Of a stretch of DNA of 64,000 nucleotides, positions 1 to 10,733 are shown in pieces. Below the pieces are notes generated by a model. The model saw only the letters and a program-made list of their open reading frames with translations, did not search any database and was not told the origin of the DNA. Positions within the stretch are counted from its first letter, which is position 1. Each line of letters opens with the position of its first letter. Source of the DNA: Dallia pectoralis. Its lineage: Eukaryota > Chordata > Actinopteri > Esociformes > Umbridae. The translations under genes were made by a program, and so were the position numbers. The stretch covers positions 2,289,622 through 2,353,621 of the forward strand of contig CM055742.1 of NCBI GenBank assembly GCA_029465975.1, read 5' to 3'.

Positions 1-49
1 TACTGAGGTATCTGGGGGGTTAATTGGTTTAGGTTTTTCGGTTTACACT

Positions 50-145
50 GGCCTAACCCAACACTGACCAAAACCTGACATTACCCTGACCTAACCCAAC
101 ACTGACCTAACCCTGACCCAACCCTAACCTTACCCTAACCTGGGG
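50..145 (+). repeat. Degenerate telomere-like CCCTAA/CCCTGACC tract
   Basis: Irregular copies of ccctaacc, ccctgacc and cccaacactgacc run together. This looks like a decayed interstitial telomere-like repeat rather than a true telomere. Confidence 0.6.
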
Positions 146-407
146 TTCTCCGACACCATGTCTTCTAGGTTATTCTCCTTGCGATGAGGGAGCAAGTGGT
201 CGCGGAAGTTCCTGGTAATTTTCCTGATCTTCCTGGAACCCCGTGGCTTGTGAGTGACGAACCCTGAATGAACCGTGGCTTGTGGTCTGTGGACCAGAGG
301 ATGAGAGAGAGGGAGAGTGGGATGGAGGAAGAGGGAGATGAGAATCAGATCTACAGAGACATAATAAGCAGATAATTGTCTTACATGAACTCCTATAAGG
401 AAAAGGC

Positions 408-932
408 CTTTACTGAGACACAAGTCTTTACTGAGGCACACAAGTCTTTACTGAGGCACACAAGTCTTTACTGAGGCACACAAGTCTTTACTGAGGCACA
501 CAAGTCTTTACTGAGGCACACAAGTCTTTACTGAGGCACACAAGTCTTTACTGAGGCACACAAGTCTTTACTGAGACACAAGTCTTTACTGAGGCACACA
601 AGTCTTTACTGAGGCACACAGGTCTTTACTGAGGCACACAGGTCTGTACTGAGACACAAGTCTTTACTGAGGCACACAAGTCTTTACTGAGGCACACAAG
701 TCTTTACTGAGGCACACAAGTCTTTACTGAGGCACACAAGTCTTTACTGAGGCACACAAGTCTTTACTGAGGCACACAAGTCTTTACTGAGGCACACAAG
801 TCTTTACTGAGGCACACAAGTCTTTACTGAGGCACACAAGTCTTTACTGAGGCACACAAGTCTTTACTGAGGCACACAAGTCTTTACTGAGGCACACAAG
901 TCTTTACTGAGGCACACAAGTCTTTACTTAGA
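408..932. repeat. Minisatellite, 20-bp unit, about 26 copies
   Basis: The unit is cacacaagtctttactgagg, nearly invariant, with a few shortened units near 575-655. Confidence 0.95.
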
Positions 933-1029
933 CACAAATGTGAGACAGGAGATGATCCAGAGGCCATAACGGTGCCCAGGGCCAAACCACTGCTTAACCA
1001 CCACCTGGCTGCTCTCAGACACAATCTGT

Positions 1030-1170
1030 GTGTTTGTGTGTGTGGATACTGTACGTGTGTGGAGATACTGTATGTGTTTGTATACTCGCTGTGTGGGGGG
1101 ATACTGTACGTGTGTGGAGATACTGTACGTGTTTGTATACTCGCTGTGTGTGGGTGCAGGTGTCTGTGAG
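1030..1170. repeat. Short imperfect array of GT-rich 'ggagatactgtacgtgt' units
   Basis: About three copies of a segment containing gatactgtacgtgt and gtatactcgctgtgtg occur in GT-rich sequence. Confidence 0.6.
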
Positions 1171-1509
1171 TGACGCGAGTTAATAAGGAAACGGAAGACT
1201 CTTACTGTGTAGGAGGTTTGTTTATATATGTGTACAGGAGCTTTTATTGTGAATGATGTTTATTGGGACAGGATGTTCCCTAATGGTTCCTGGTCTTTCT
1301 ATGATTTAATATATTTACTAAGCTCTCTATCTTCCTCCCTTTTTATATCTCCTCAACCTTACCCTGGCTCCATTCTACCTTCATCCACCTTACCACTTTC
1401 TTCTCCTCCAGTCTCCCTTCCTCTCTCCTCCTGGTTCTATTTATTTTTCTACTCTGTCTTTCCCCAGTCTTTCAGTAGCTAGTAGGCAGTAGTAAGCCAG
1501 TGTTGAAAG

Positions 1510-1870
1510 TAGTTGGTTATAGTAGTGTACTATATAAGGAATAGGGTGCCATCTCTCCATAGGACTCTGGTTATAGTAGTGTACTATATAGGGAATAGGG
1601 TGTCATCTCTCTATAGGGCTCTGGTTAAAGTAGTGCACTATATAGGGAATAGGGTGTCATCTCTCCATAGGACTCTGGTTATAGTAGTGTACTATATAGG
1701 GAATAGGGTGTCATCTCTCCATAGGACTCTGGTTATAGTAGTGTACTATATAGGGAATAGGGTGTCATCTCTCCATAGGACTCTGGTTATAGTAGTGTAC
1801 TATATAGGGAATAGGGTGTCATCTCTCCATAGGACTCTGGTTATAGTTGTGTACTATATAGGGAATAGGC
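1510..1870 (+). repeat. 54-bp minisatellite of the 'tatagggaatagggtg' family, about 7 copies
   Basis: The unit contains ctggttatagtagtgtacta and tatagggaatagggtgtcat. It is a tandem form of a dispersed motif common in salmonid-like genomes. The same unit occurs in the opposite orientation at 26.0-26.9 kb. Confidence 0.93.
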
Positions 1871-2387
1871 AGACAGACAAGGATTTCATCTTTGTTTTTG
1901 TCTTTCCCCTTACCCACCCTGGTCTTTTAACCCTCGTTTATATAATGACCTGCACTGAGAGACACACACCATATTACAAACACGCTTAACACACACTCAC
2001 AAACACACACCCACACAAATGCAATCTCACTCACATAAACACACCCCATAGACTGAGAGGCAATTTGATTTGGCCACGAGAATGGTGGGTGATAACAGTA
2101 ACAGCAAACTGGAAGAGTATTCTGGCATAAAGGACACACTGAATAGTGTGTGTGCGTGTGCGCGTGCGCGCGTGCGTGCGTAGGTATGACTTGTCAAATC
2201 GTTTTAATTATCAAATTAAAGGTTTTTGTTGATGTGTGTGGGACTTTGTGGCATCTTTGGGGAGGCTCTTTTTATTGATTTTTTTCCGAGAGAGACGGAG
2301 ATATACAGAGGGAGGGAGAAACTTAAAGAAAGTGAGAGCTTGATGGCTTTTGGTTAATCTTTGAGAGACAACGAGCTAACGACACTG

Positions 2388-2612
2388 CACATTGAGAGAC
2401 ACCCCCCTCATGCTAACGACACTACTCATTGAGAGACACCCCCCTCATGCTAACGACACTACTCATTGAGAGACACCCCCCTCATGCTAACGACACTACT
2501 CATTGAGAGACACCCCCCTCATGCTAACGACAGTACTCATTGAGAGACACCCCACTCGTGCTAACGACACTACTCATTGAGAGACACCCCCCTCATGCTA
2601 ACGACACTACAC
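2388..2612. repeat. 37-bp minisatellite, 6 copies
   Basis: The unit includes tgctaacgacactactcatt and gagagacacccccctca. Copies are almost identical. Confidence 0.92.
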
Positions 2613-2703
2613 AGTCCTTAGAGCCACACAAGTCACCCACTGAGTGAACAGAGACTGTCTTCAACAGCGGGACGTCCGTAATGACTCGCAATCTCACAGC
2701 AGT

Positions 2704-3094
2704 CTCATCTCATCTTCAACCGCTTATCCGGGGTCGGGTCGCGGGGGTAGCAGCTCTAGCAGGGGACCCCAAACTTCCCTTTCCCGGGCAACATTAGCCA
2801 GCTCTGACTGGGGAATCCCGAGGCGTTCCCAGGCCAGTGTGGAGATATAATCTCTCCACCTAGTCCTGGGTCTTCCCCGAGGTCTCCTCCCAGCTGGACG
2901 TGCCTGGAACACCTCTCTAGGGAGGCGCCCAGGTGGCATTCGTACAAGATGCCCGAACCACCTCAACTGGCTCCTTTCTATGCAAAGGAGCAGCGGCTCT
3001 ACTCCGAGTTCCTCTCGGATGACTGAGCTTCTCACCCTATCCCTAAGGGAGAGGCCAGCCACCTTTCTGAGAAAACCCATTTCGGCGGCTTGTA
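2704..3094 (-). mobile_element. 5'-truncated non-LTR retrotransposon (LINE) 3' end with perfect TSD
   Basis: The minus strand keeps an open frame at 3080-2724 with the C-terminal signature of fish L2/Rex-type ORF2 (RSQLRWFGHLVRMPPGRLP, RPRGRPRTRWRDYIS, LLPPRPDPG). It is followed by the usual short 3' end (ggataagcggttgaagatga, then atgag repeats). An identical 11-bp direct repeat, ctcacagcagt, flanks it at 2693-2703 and 3095-3105. Length, truncation and TSD show one target-primed insertion; the intact frame suggests it is fairly young. I cannot settle the clade. Confidence 0.9.
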
Positions 3095-3112
3095 CTCACA
3101 GCAGTAGTGGTC

Positions 3113-3273
3113 ACAAATAGTGCACTACAATGCCCTGGTTCAAATAGTGCTCTACAATGCCCTGGTTTAAATAGTGCACTACAATGCCCTGGTTTAAATA
3201 GTGCACTACAATGCCCTGGTTTAAATAGTGCACTACAATGCCCTGGTTCAAATAGTGCACTACAATGCCCTGC
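3113..3273. repeat. 27-bp minisatellite, 6 copies
   Basis: The unit contains aaatagtgcactacaatgcc. The 'agtgcacta' core links it to the dispersed motif seen elsewhere. It begins just beside the LINE's target-site duplication. Confidence 0.92.
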
Positions 3274-4139
3274 GTGCGTCCCAAAAGCCTGAGGAGATGA
3301 ATAGTAACACCCTGGTGGAAATTGCCCAAGTTGGAGACGCATGTTATGTGTTTGGGGTAAATTACTAATGCGGTTTGTTCATCCTGTACAGGAAGCTGAT
3401 GTCTGAAACAATCATTTTATATATGCCGGCTGGCTAGGTCTGACTCTTCTGGCGTGACTCAAGCATAGATTTCAATTAACATTTGAATCTGATCTGATGT
3501 AGCAACTCCAGATTGTTACTACACACATGAATCACATTTGAATCAGATCTGATGTATACCAGGTGAAAGACAAGGTGCCGACTGACCCATGAAGACGTGT
3601 GCCGGATGCAGCTGTTCGCCGTCTCTCTCTCTGCTCGGTCCTGCGGAGGCTTCGACCTCTGACCTCTAGAGACTGTCCTGCCTGCCAGTAACATGATGAT
3701 GGTGGTGATGGTGGAGGGCTGAACGCACATATGGAGATGACAGAAAGTGAATTCTGATCTGTTGCTCGCGGTTAATCTCGGGCACATGTGTTTCCATCGG
3801 ATTTCACGGTCTGCTTGAAACGCTGGACAATCTGTTGGTTTTTAGGAAGTCTCAAATGTTCTAGCAAGTTGATGAGATTTGAAGAAACACTCTTAGATTG
3901 TTGCCATAACAGATAACGGCATTTGCCATGGTTACTGGACCATTGTGTGTGTGTACGCGTGCGCGTTTGTGTGTACGTGTGTGTGTATCAAAGCACTAAC
4001 TCGTTTATTGTAAGGTGATGGTTAACTTTAAATTGTTGACCGATTACTGCTGGAGTTGGCAGATCTGTACGTGTGAACGCTAGCATTAAGTTAGCCAGTC
4101 AAATCCAACGCGTGGATGATTCCTATTTGCTCAGAGGCG

Positions 4140-4356
4140 CACGCGTCCTCCGTTACTAGGGAACGGTGTCGCTATGCATTGTGGGTATTTGAGTGTACAC
4201 AGCTTCTTTTTCACCACCAATGTCCGGAAGTAAAACTACACATCCCATGAAGCGGGTCATCTCGGACGCGTCCGCCTCTTCCTGAACATATGACATACGA
4301 CAGTAGGACTCGGTAGACGGAAAACATAACGGCTACTGTACATTTGGGTTAATTCG
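4140..4356 (+). promoter_or_regulatory. LRPAP1 promoter and 5'UTR with ETS and two ZNF143/M8-like sites
   Basis: The segment is CpG-rich compared with its surroundings and TATA-less. It holds CCGGAAGT (ETS/NRF-2 type) at 4224-4231 and ACTACACATCCCATGAAGC at 4235-4253. The latter fits the vertebrate M8 promoter motif bound by ZNF143. A second, reverse-oriented match (GCATTGTGGGTATTTGAGT) lies at 4176-4194. This is typical of housekeeping promoters and suits an ER chaperone. Binding is inferred from motif resemblance only. Confidence 0.6.
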
Positions 4357-7149
4357 ATGAATATATTTGTTCATAGAGACATGACGTCGTGTTGTTTACT
4401 AGCGGTGATGTGCCTTGGTGTCGGTGTTATGGCAGGGAAGTATTCACGAGATATGAATGAGCAGAATAACGGGTCCGAGAACACGGTGGAGTTCAGGATA
4501 GCGAAACTCAACCAAGTGTGGGAGAAAGCAGTCAGGGTAAGTACAAGCATACTACATTGTAAGGTTAAAAGATCATTTGAATAACGCCAAAATAATCTCT
4601 ACTAATATCTAGAAGAGAGATTAAAGCGTTTCCTGCGTTTGTGTATAGTAGTATCGATATACTATGTGTTTTGGTAGCAACCTAGCAAGCTAACGCCATG
4701 TCCAGGAGTCCTTTAATAAAATCTGGTGTATCATGACAATTAGCAAAAAGTTATGAGTGTTCCGATTGTACCATACACAGGTGAGACCTAAACATTAATT
4801 ACATCCTAATTCACCCCCCCTGACATAAACACACGGTCCCTCTCCTGTGTTACAGATGCAGTTCCCCCCTGTGCGACAGGCCGAGCTGCACAGCGACCTG
4901 AAGATCCAGGAGAAAGATGAACTGCAGTGGAAGAAGCTCAAGGCGGAAGGGATGGACGAAAATGGAGAGAGGGAGGCGAAGCTACGACGCAGTTTCAACG
5001 GTGAGACTGAGACTAAAAGTTAATGGACATATTATCGCGGAACTGTTAAACAGCGACCGAGAATGTTGGACAATCGGAAAGACCAAATTAAGGTTCAGAG
5101 GACACTTCTCTGTTGTCCAGTAGGCGCGGATATAACGGTAATGAAGTAATGATCAATTAATGTAGTTAACAAGTGATGTCCCATTGGGTAAGCTGGCTCT
5201 ACTGTCTGGTCATTACGTTTGCTTAGTTATTGTGTCAGCTGATGGCGTTGGACCATGGCCCATGTTTGGAAGCGTCCCCCCCTCCCCAAGCGGCCAACCA
5301 TAAGATTGGTATGGTAACCCATTGAGCGGTGTTTATTTATTTATGTGACACTTGGACACGTGAATGAAATTCACTAACACTTGTTCATTACATTCAGCGA
5401 TTCACTTTATAATCTTGGCTTGCTGGTCCTTATGCAGTACTACTTCTGTAAACTGGCTACTACAGAATTGTTCAAGTGAATTTGTTAGCTGAAGTAATGA
5501 GGGTCTGCCCAGACCCAGCTCTGTCTTAACTACTGTACAACATAGTGATTTGGGTTAACAAGAGATGGGGGGAGTTGATTGGTCGACTAATCAGAGAAGG
5601 ATGATGCGTGAGAGATGGGGGCAGATGATTGGTCGACTAATCAGAGAAGGCTGATGCGTGAGAGATTGGGGCAGATGATTGGCCGACTAATCAGAGATGG
5701 CTGATGTGTGTTTGGAAACCAGGGATAGAATACACCCTGGTGTAGCACACAGATTAACTCACCTCACAGAATTTGAGCAGGATGTTGAAACTGTTTCAAC
5801 CACAGGTATTCAGACAGCAGGTTAGTGATGTTCTACACCAAACTGTGCAGCTTTACTTGTTTTAGGACACAGCCAATGAATAATTGTCACCTTACCTGTT
5901 ATGTCTTCTGGGGGGCGATTTCTTGAACTTGGACTTGAATAATGAGCTGAGTTGTTAGCCCGTTTTGAAGATAATAGAAGACACTGTTTAGATTTATGAA
6001 CTCCACGCTCACACACACACATCTGCAGCCTGGAATCAGTAATATTTTCCATACACACATTTGTAAATCTGAACTGGTTGTCCCAGCACCTTCGAATAAC
6101 TGATAAATGAAACTTCTCCCTGCTAGTGCAGATATTTCTTATTTTAATATATTCAATACATTATTCTTTATGTGGTAGCTCGGCTTTCCAGAGAAAGTCC
6201 AACATTAGTATTCCCTTTCCCTGTTCAAATATCAGATATGTTTATGATATAATTGTATAATATGCGGTCAGTGTACATTGCATTACAAACATATTTTCTG
6301 AAATGTTTCATTCATTTGACCCAGGAACTTGTCCTCAAATACCTCATTTGAACAAAATCCTGTGGCAGTTTGTAAAATATATTCATGTTTTATTATGTTT
6401 TCAGTATTTGCAAAAAAATGAAGCAATGCATTAAATGGTAATAAATACCATCAAAAGAATCCAATTAAAGAAGTATTTATGCGTTGGTTTTTAAATATTT
6501 TTTCCTTTATGATGTTAGTAATAACATATAGATAGAGATAGATAGAACTTTTCAGAAAACATATATGACCCAAGTCCTTTTTATATTTCAGAAACACATT
6601 TATTTGATAAGTACTATATAATTTGTCCATTCTTTGTGATTCTTCATAAAATTCAAATTCTGAGCTTTCCCAGGTTTAAGTTTTCCTGTTTGTTGTACAT
6701 GGGAACCCCCATCGCACCACTGTGAGTTGGTTCTGTGTCTCCACGCCCAGCTCAGGACAGAAACACAATTAAGTTGGTGAAGATCTGTATCCCAAATGCT
6801 CCCCTACTCCCCTGAAGGGTTCTGGTGTGGTCCTGTGTACTACGTAGTGTTTTGAGCCAGACCAGCCCCTATTTAATGACAGTGAAGCTCTCACTGTGGA
6901 TGGCAGCAGTATCATCTATTATTAAGGCCTGGTGTCTTCATGTCCCAGGACTCCCATCTATCTGCGTGTGTGTTTTCTCTGTTGTTATGTAATATAGATG
7001 TTCTGCGGCGGTCCTCTGGGTGCAGGAAGGTGTTTTATGGATGTTATGAAAGTGTGTGTGTGTGCACTGTTTGTTATAATATGTAATGTTGGTGCGGAGA
7101 GGTCGGTGTGTTGTAATGTCTAATGGCAACTGTGAGGTCTGTGGGTGGT

Positions 7150-7181
<32 letters not shown>

Positions 7182-10100
7182 GTAATGTCTAATGGCACCT
7201 GTGAGGTGTGTGTGTGTGTTGTAATGTCTAATGGCACCTGTGAGGTCTGTGGGTGGTGGTGGTGTGTGTGTGTGTGTGTGTTGTAATGTCTAATGGCACC
7301 TGTGAGGTCTGTGGGTGGTGGTGTGGTCACCACTCAACATGACTGGGCAGTGCTTTGTTTATCTCACTGTTTGTACCCAGTGCCGTCACTGTCAGAGACT
7401 TGGCTAACCCCCAATACATAGTCATGTAAACTGGCGTCCATTTTGTGTCTGTCCCCCACTCCAGTGATCCTGGCTAAGTATGGGATGGATGGGAAGAAAG
7501 ACCCCAGGCATCTGGAGTCAAACAACCTGAAGGACCATGACATCTCAGAGGGAGACGGGTTTGATGATCCCAGATTGGACAAACTGTGGAACAAGGTGAG
7601 CGAGGGGGAGACGAGGAGGAAGCAAAAGGAAGGTGGGGGGAGCGCGAAGCAGGAGTGAGAGAGGAGCAGATGGAACAAGGTGACTGAGGAGGAGTGAAGG
7701 TTGGGTTAGGGTTAACACCAGCTCCCCGAGGGAGGAGGACTGTAGGTTGGGTTAGGGTTAAACCCAAGTTATACAAATATTTCGGTGATAAAAAAAACCA
7801 GAGCAATAATTTTGCCTGATTAGCACATCACTGAGTCCACTGTGATACGTGGGTAACTAACTCCAATCGTGTCTATGTGTTGTCTTGCAGGCCAAGACTT
7901 CCGGTAAGTTCTCTGAGGATGAGATGGCAAGCCTGAAGAGAGAGTTCCAACACCACAAAGATAAGATCAGAGAGTACAATATCGTCATGGATACGGTCAG
8001 CCGTACAGAGGGTGAGCGGCGTGCTTTACGTTAACAAATGGAGTGTCACAAAGTATGTTGTTGAATATACTGTTAAAGGTTTGGGGTCACTCAGAAATGT
8101 CCAGATTTTACCATAAAAACATACATTAAATGTGTTTGAGTAATAAAATATAGCAAAATGAATTAGATGTATAGTCATTGACAAGGTTAAAAATATGTTT
8201 TTTTAAGTTACAGAATGGTCTTTCAAACTTTGCTTTCGTCAAATTACCTTTGGCATTCTAGTTGTTGGACGCTTCCAACTACAATAGTATTTACAACATT
8301 AACAATTTCTACACTGTATTTCTGGTCAATATAATATTATTTTAATATAAAAAATGTGCTTCTCTTTCAAGGACATTTCGGTGAAGTGAACCCAAACCAG
8401 CGCTAATGTATACAATATCCTAGAATACATTGTTAAATGTACAGTGAAGGAATATATTCTTTGATCTCCTACTGATTTGTGTTTGCTCACTGACAAAGAC
8501 ATGATGAGTCTATAATTTTAATGGTAATTTTATTTGAACAGTGGGAGACAGAATAACAACAACGAAATCCAGAATAATGCATTTCAAATAAGTTATGAAT
8601 TGATTAGCATTTTGTGTCATTAAAGGGAGCGCTGTCCCTTTAATGACACAACTGACAGGCCGGGTCATTTAAACACTCATCTAGGCCTAAGTGGTCCGAG
8701 TGAAGGGAGGACATGTTGATGGTTGGTTTGGTTTCTCCCCCTCTATATCTACAGAAATTCAGAAGAATGTCATCTCACCTCTGGAAGGAGAAGTGAAGGA
8801 GCACGGTCTCCATCAGAAACACGGGGACCTAAAGGTCAAGATGAGGTGTGTTAATGCTGCCTGGGTGTTGGGCTGGTGGGGGAACTGTTGGGCTGGTGGG
8901 GGAACTGTTGGGCTGGTGTGGGAACTGTTGGGCTGGTGTGGGAACTGTTGGGCTGGTGGGGGAACTGTTGGGCTGGTGGGGGAACTGTTGGGCTGGTGGG
9001 GGAACTGTTGGGCTGTTGGGGGAACTGTTGGGCTGGTGTGGGAACTGTTGGGCTGGTGTGGGAACTGTTGGGCTGGTGTGGGAGCTGTTGGGCTGGTGTG
9101 GGAGCTGTTGGGCTGGTGTGGGAACTGTTGGGCTGGTGTGGGAACTGTTGGGCTGGTGTGGGAACTGTTGGGCTGGTGTGGGAACTGTTGGGCTGGTGTG
9201 GGAACTGTTGGGCTGGTGTGGGAACTGTTGGGCTGGTGTGGGAACTGTTGGGCTGGTGTGGGAACTGTTGGGCTGTTGGGGGAACTGTTGGGCTGTTGGG
9301 GGAACTGTTGGGCTGGTGGGGGAACTGTTGGGCTGTTGGGGGAACTGTTGGGCTGGTGTGGGGTGTGTTGGGCTGGTGGGTTGTCCACCACACTGTCTTC
9401 AGGGGAATTGACTAACTGGAAGGTATTCTGCTGAACGACTTGAATGGAAATGTATTAAATTAATGTGTGTGTTTGTAGAGATCTGAAGCAGGGCTTTGAA
9501 CGTCTGAGGAAACTGAGCCATGAAGGATTCAGTGAGGATAGTGGTGAGTGAGTGATGGACACACAGACACGCGCACACACACACGTACACACAGACACAC
9601 ACATGGACACGCAGAGAATCAGGCCAGTCTATCTTTTCCTGCCTGTCAGTCAGTCTGTCTCTTAGTAAAAGTTGAATCAAGGCTAATCTACTGAGCCTCT
9701 CTTTCCTCTCTCGTCTTTCTCTCCTCCCTGCTTTCTCTCCTCCCTTTTTCCCCTCTCCAGAGTTTAAGGAGCCCAGAGTAATTGAGCTGTGGGAGTCGGC
9801 CCGTAGATCCAATCTGACAGAAGATGAACTGGACTCACTGAAGGTGTGTGAATAGAATATTGAACTAAAATCTCTCCTTGTTTCCAGGTGACCAGGTGTT
9901 GGGTTAAATAACTTATAAAGTTGTGTGTGTCAACAGGAGGAGCTGAAACACTTTGAGACCAAGGTGGAGAAGCACAGCCACTACCAGGTAAGCAGTCCAG
10001 GCTATTATATATTTCACTGGCATGTAATTTAATCAGGGCCAATGTGGTTAATGAGTCTGGTCGGTTGTTCAGGAACAGCTGGAGTTGTCCCATCAGAAGC

Positions 10101-10733
10101 TGAGGCACGTGGAAGCTCTGGGAGATAAAGACCACATCCAGAGGAACCAGGAGAAGTACAACAGCCTGGCTGAGAAAACCCGGGAAATGGGATACAAGGT
10201 GAGATGGGGGAGGCGTGGGGCGGGCTTTGGGGGAGGCGTGGGGCGGGCTGGGGGAGGCGTGGGGCGGGCTGGGGGAGGCGTGGGGCGGGCTGGGGGAGGC
10301 GGGCTGGGGGGCGGGCTGGGGGAGGCGTGGGGCGGGCTGGGGGAGGCGGGCTGGGGGAGGCGTGGGGCGGCCTTTGGGGGAGGCGTGGGGCGGGCTTTGG
10401 GGGAGGCGTGGGGCGGGCTTTGGGGGAGGCGTGGGGCGGGCTTTGGGGGAGGCGTGGGGCGGGCTTTGGGGGCGTGGGGCGGGCTTTGGGGGAGGCGTGG
10501 GGCGGGCTTTGGGGGAGGCGTGGGGCGGGCTTTGGGGGAGGCGTGGGGCGGGCTTTGGGGGAGGCGTGGGGCGGGTGTGGTTTGTCATACATATTATTGG
10601 TTTATATTTTCTCGTATCATTTAAGTTTACATTCACAAAAGTTCTCATTTTCCTTTTTGTTTAGATGAAGAAACACATGCAAGATTTAACCAGTAAGATC
10701 TCACGCAACGGATTGAACCGCAATGAGCTGTAA
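4357..10733 (+). CDS. lrpap1: LRPAP1, LDL-receptor-related-protein-associated protein (RAP); 10 coding exons
   Basis: RAP is an ER/early-Golgi chaperone that binds LDL-receptor-family ectodomains and stops premature ligand binding. Exons: 4357-4536, 4856-5000, 7465-7595, 7891-8011, 8755-8845, 9479-9543, 9761-9843, 9937-9987, 10073-10198, 10665-10733. All junctions are GT-AG with matching phases, giving 353 codons (human about 357). Family matches include GKYSR after the signal peptide, RIAKLNQVWEKA, VRQAELHSDLKIQEKDEL, VILAKYGMDGKKD, DDPRLDKLWNKAKTSGKFS, QKNVISP, EFKEPRVIELW and EELKHFETKVEKHSHYQ. The ATG at 4381 (eight codons on) opens straight into the hydrophobic signal MTSCCLLAVMCLGVGVMAG and may be the true start. 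The protein ends RNEL, the slot of the HNEL retention signal in mammalian RAP. Introns 5 and 9 and the 3'UTR carry minisatellites. The gene is convergent with DOK7, as in human. Confidence 0.96.
5561..5707. repeat. 50-bp tandem repeat, 3 copies (LRPAP1 intron 2)
   Basis: Three copies of gatgattggtcgactaatca and agagaaggctgatgcgtgag occur at exact 50-bp spacing. Confidence 0.9.
5708..7084. other. LRPAP1 intron 2 interior, AT-rich, no gene seen
   Basis: This is AT-rich intronic sequence with no convincing exon, RNA gene or terminal repeats. Confidence 0.6.
7085..7325. repeat. Compound GT microsatellite/minisatellite, 4 copies (LRPAP1 intron 2)
   Basis: The segment tgtaatgtctaatggcacct then gtgaggtctgtgggtggtgg is repeated, separated by GT runs of variable length. 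Confidence 0.9.
8079..8398. mobile_element. MITE-like element in LRPAP1 intron 4
   Basis: The ends are inverted copies: GGTTTGGGGTCACTCAGAAA at the left and, on the reverse strand from the right end, GGTTTGGGTTCACTTCACCG; both continue into GAAATGTCC. The interior is AT-rich and non-coding. The size and TIRs fit a small non-autonomous DNA transposon, possibly Tc1/mariner-related. The target-site duplication is unclear. Confidence 0.55.
8615..8652. repeat. Perfect 16-bp inverted repeat (hairpin) in LRPAP1 intron 4
   Basis: The arms tgtgtcattaaaggga and tccctttaatgacaca are exact reverse complements separated by gcgctg. It may be the fused ends of a collapsed TIR element or an RNA hairpin in the intron. 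Confidence 0.8.
8867..9385 (+). repeat. 20-bp minisatellite, about 25 copies (LRPAP1 intron 5)
   Basis: The unit is ggctggtgtgggaactgttg with g/t variants. It starts about 20 nt after the exon 5 donor. All six frames stay largely open because 20 bp cycles the frame, so long open frames here are spurious. Confidence 0.97.
10204..10577 (+). repeat. G-rich 22-24-bp minisatellite (LRPAP1 intron 9), quadruplex-prone
   Basis: Units of gggggaggcgtggggcgggc with or without 'tttg' begin within about 6 nt of the exon 9 donor. Runs of three to five G on the coding strand recur every few bases. The array fills about 80% of this 466-nt intron. Confidence 0.96.

Noticed and set aside
50..145. True telomere at the window start
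   Set aside because: Repeats are degenerate and short, and unique genic DNA follows at once.
408..932. CRISPR-like regular repeats (here and in most other arrays)
   Set aside because: Units are contiguous with no unique spacers, and the genome is a vertebrate's.
8691..9434. Overlapping open frames of 180-247 codons on both strands
   Set aside because: All frames are open through a 20-bp array in LRPAP1 intron 5; splice-matched exons on both sides show it is an intron.
9764..10648. 294-codon proline-rich minus-strand frame
   Set aside because: It is antisense to LRPAP1 exons and a G-rich minisatellite.
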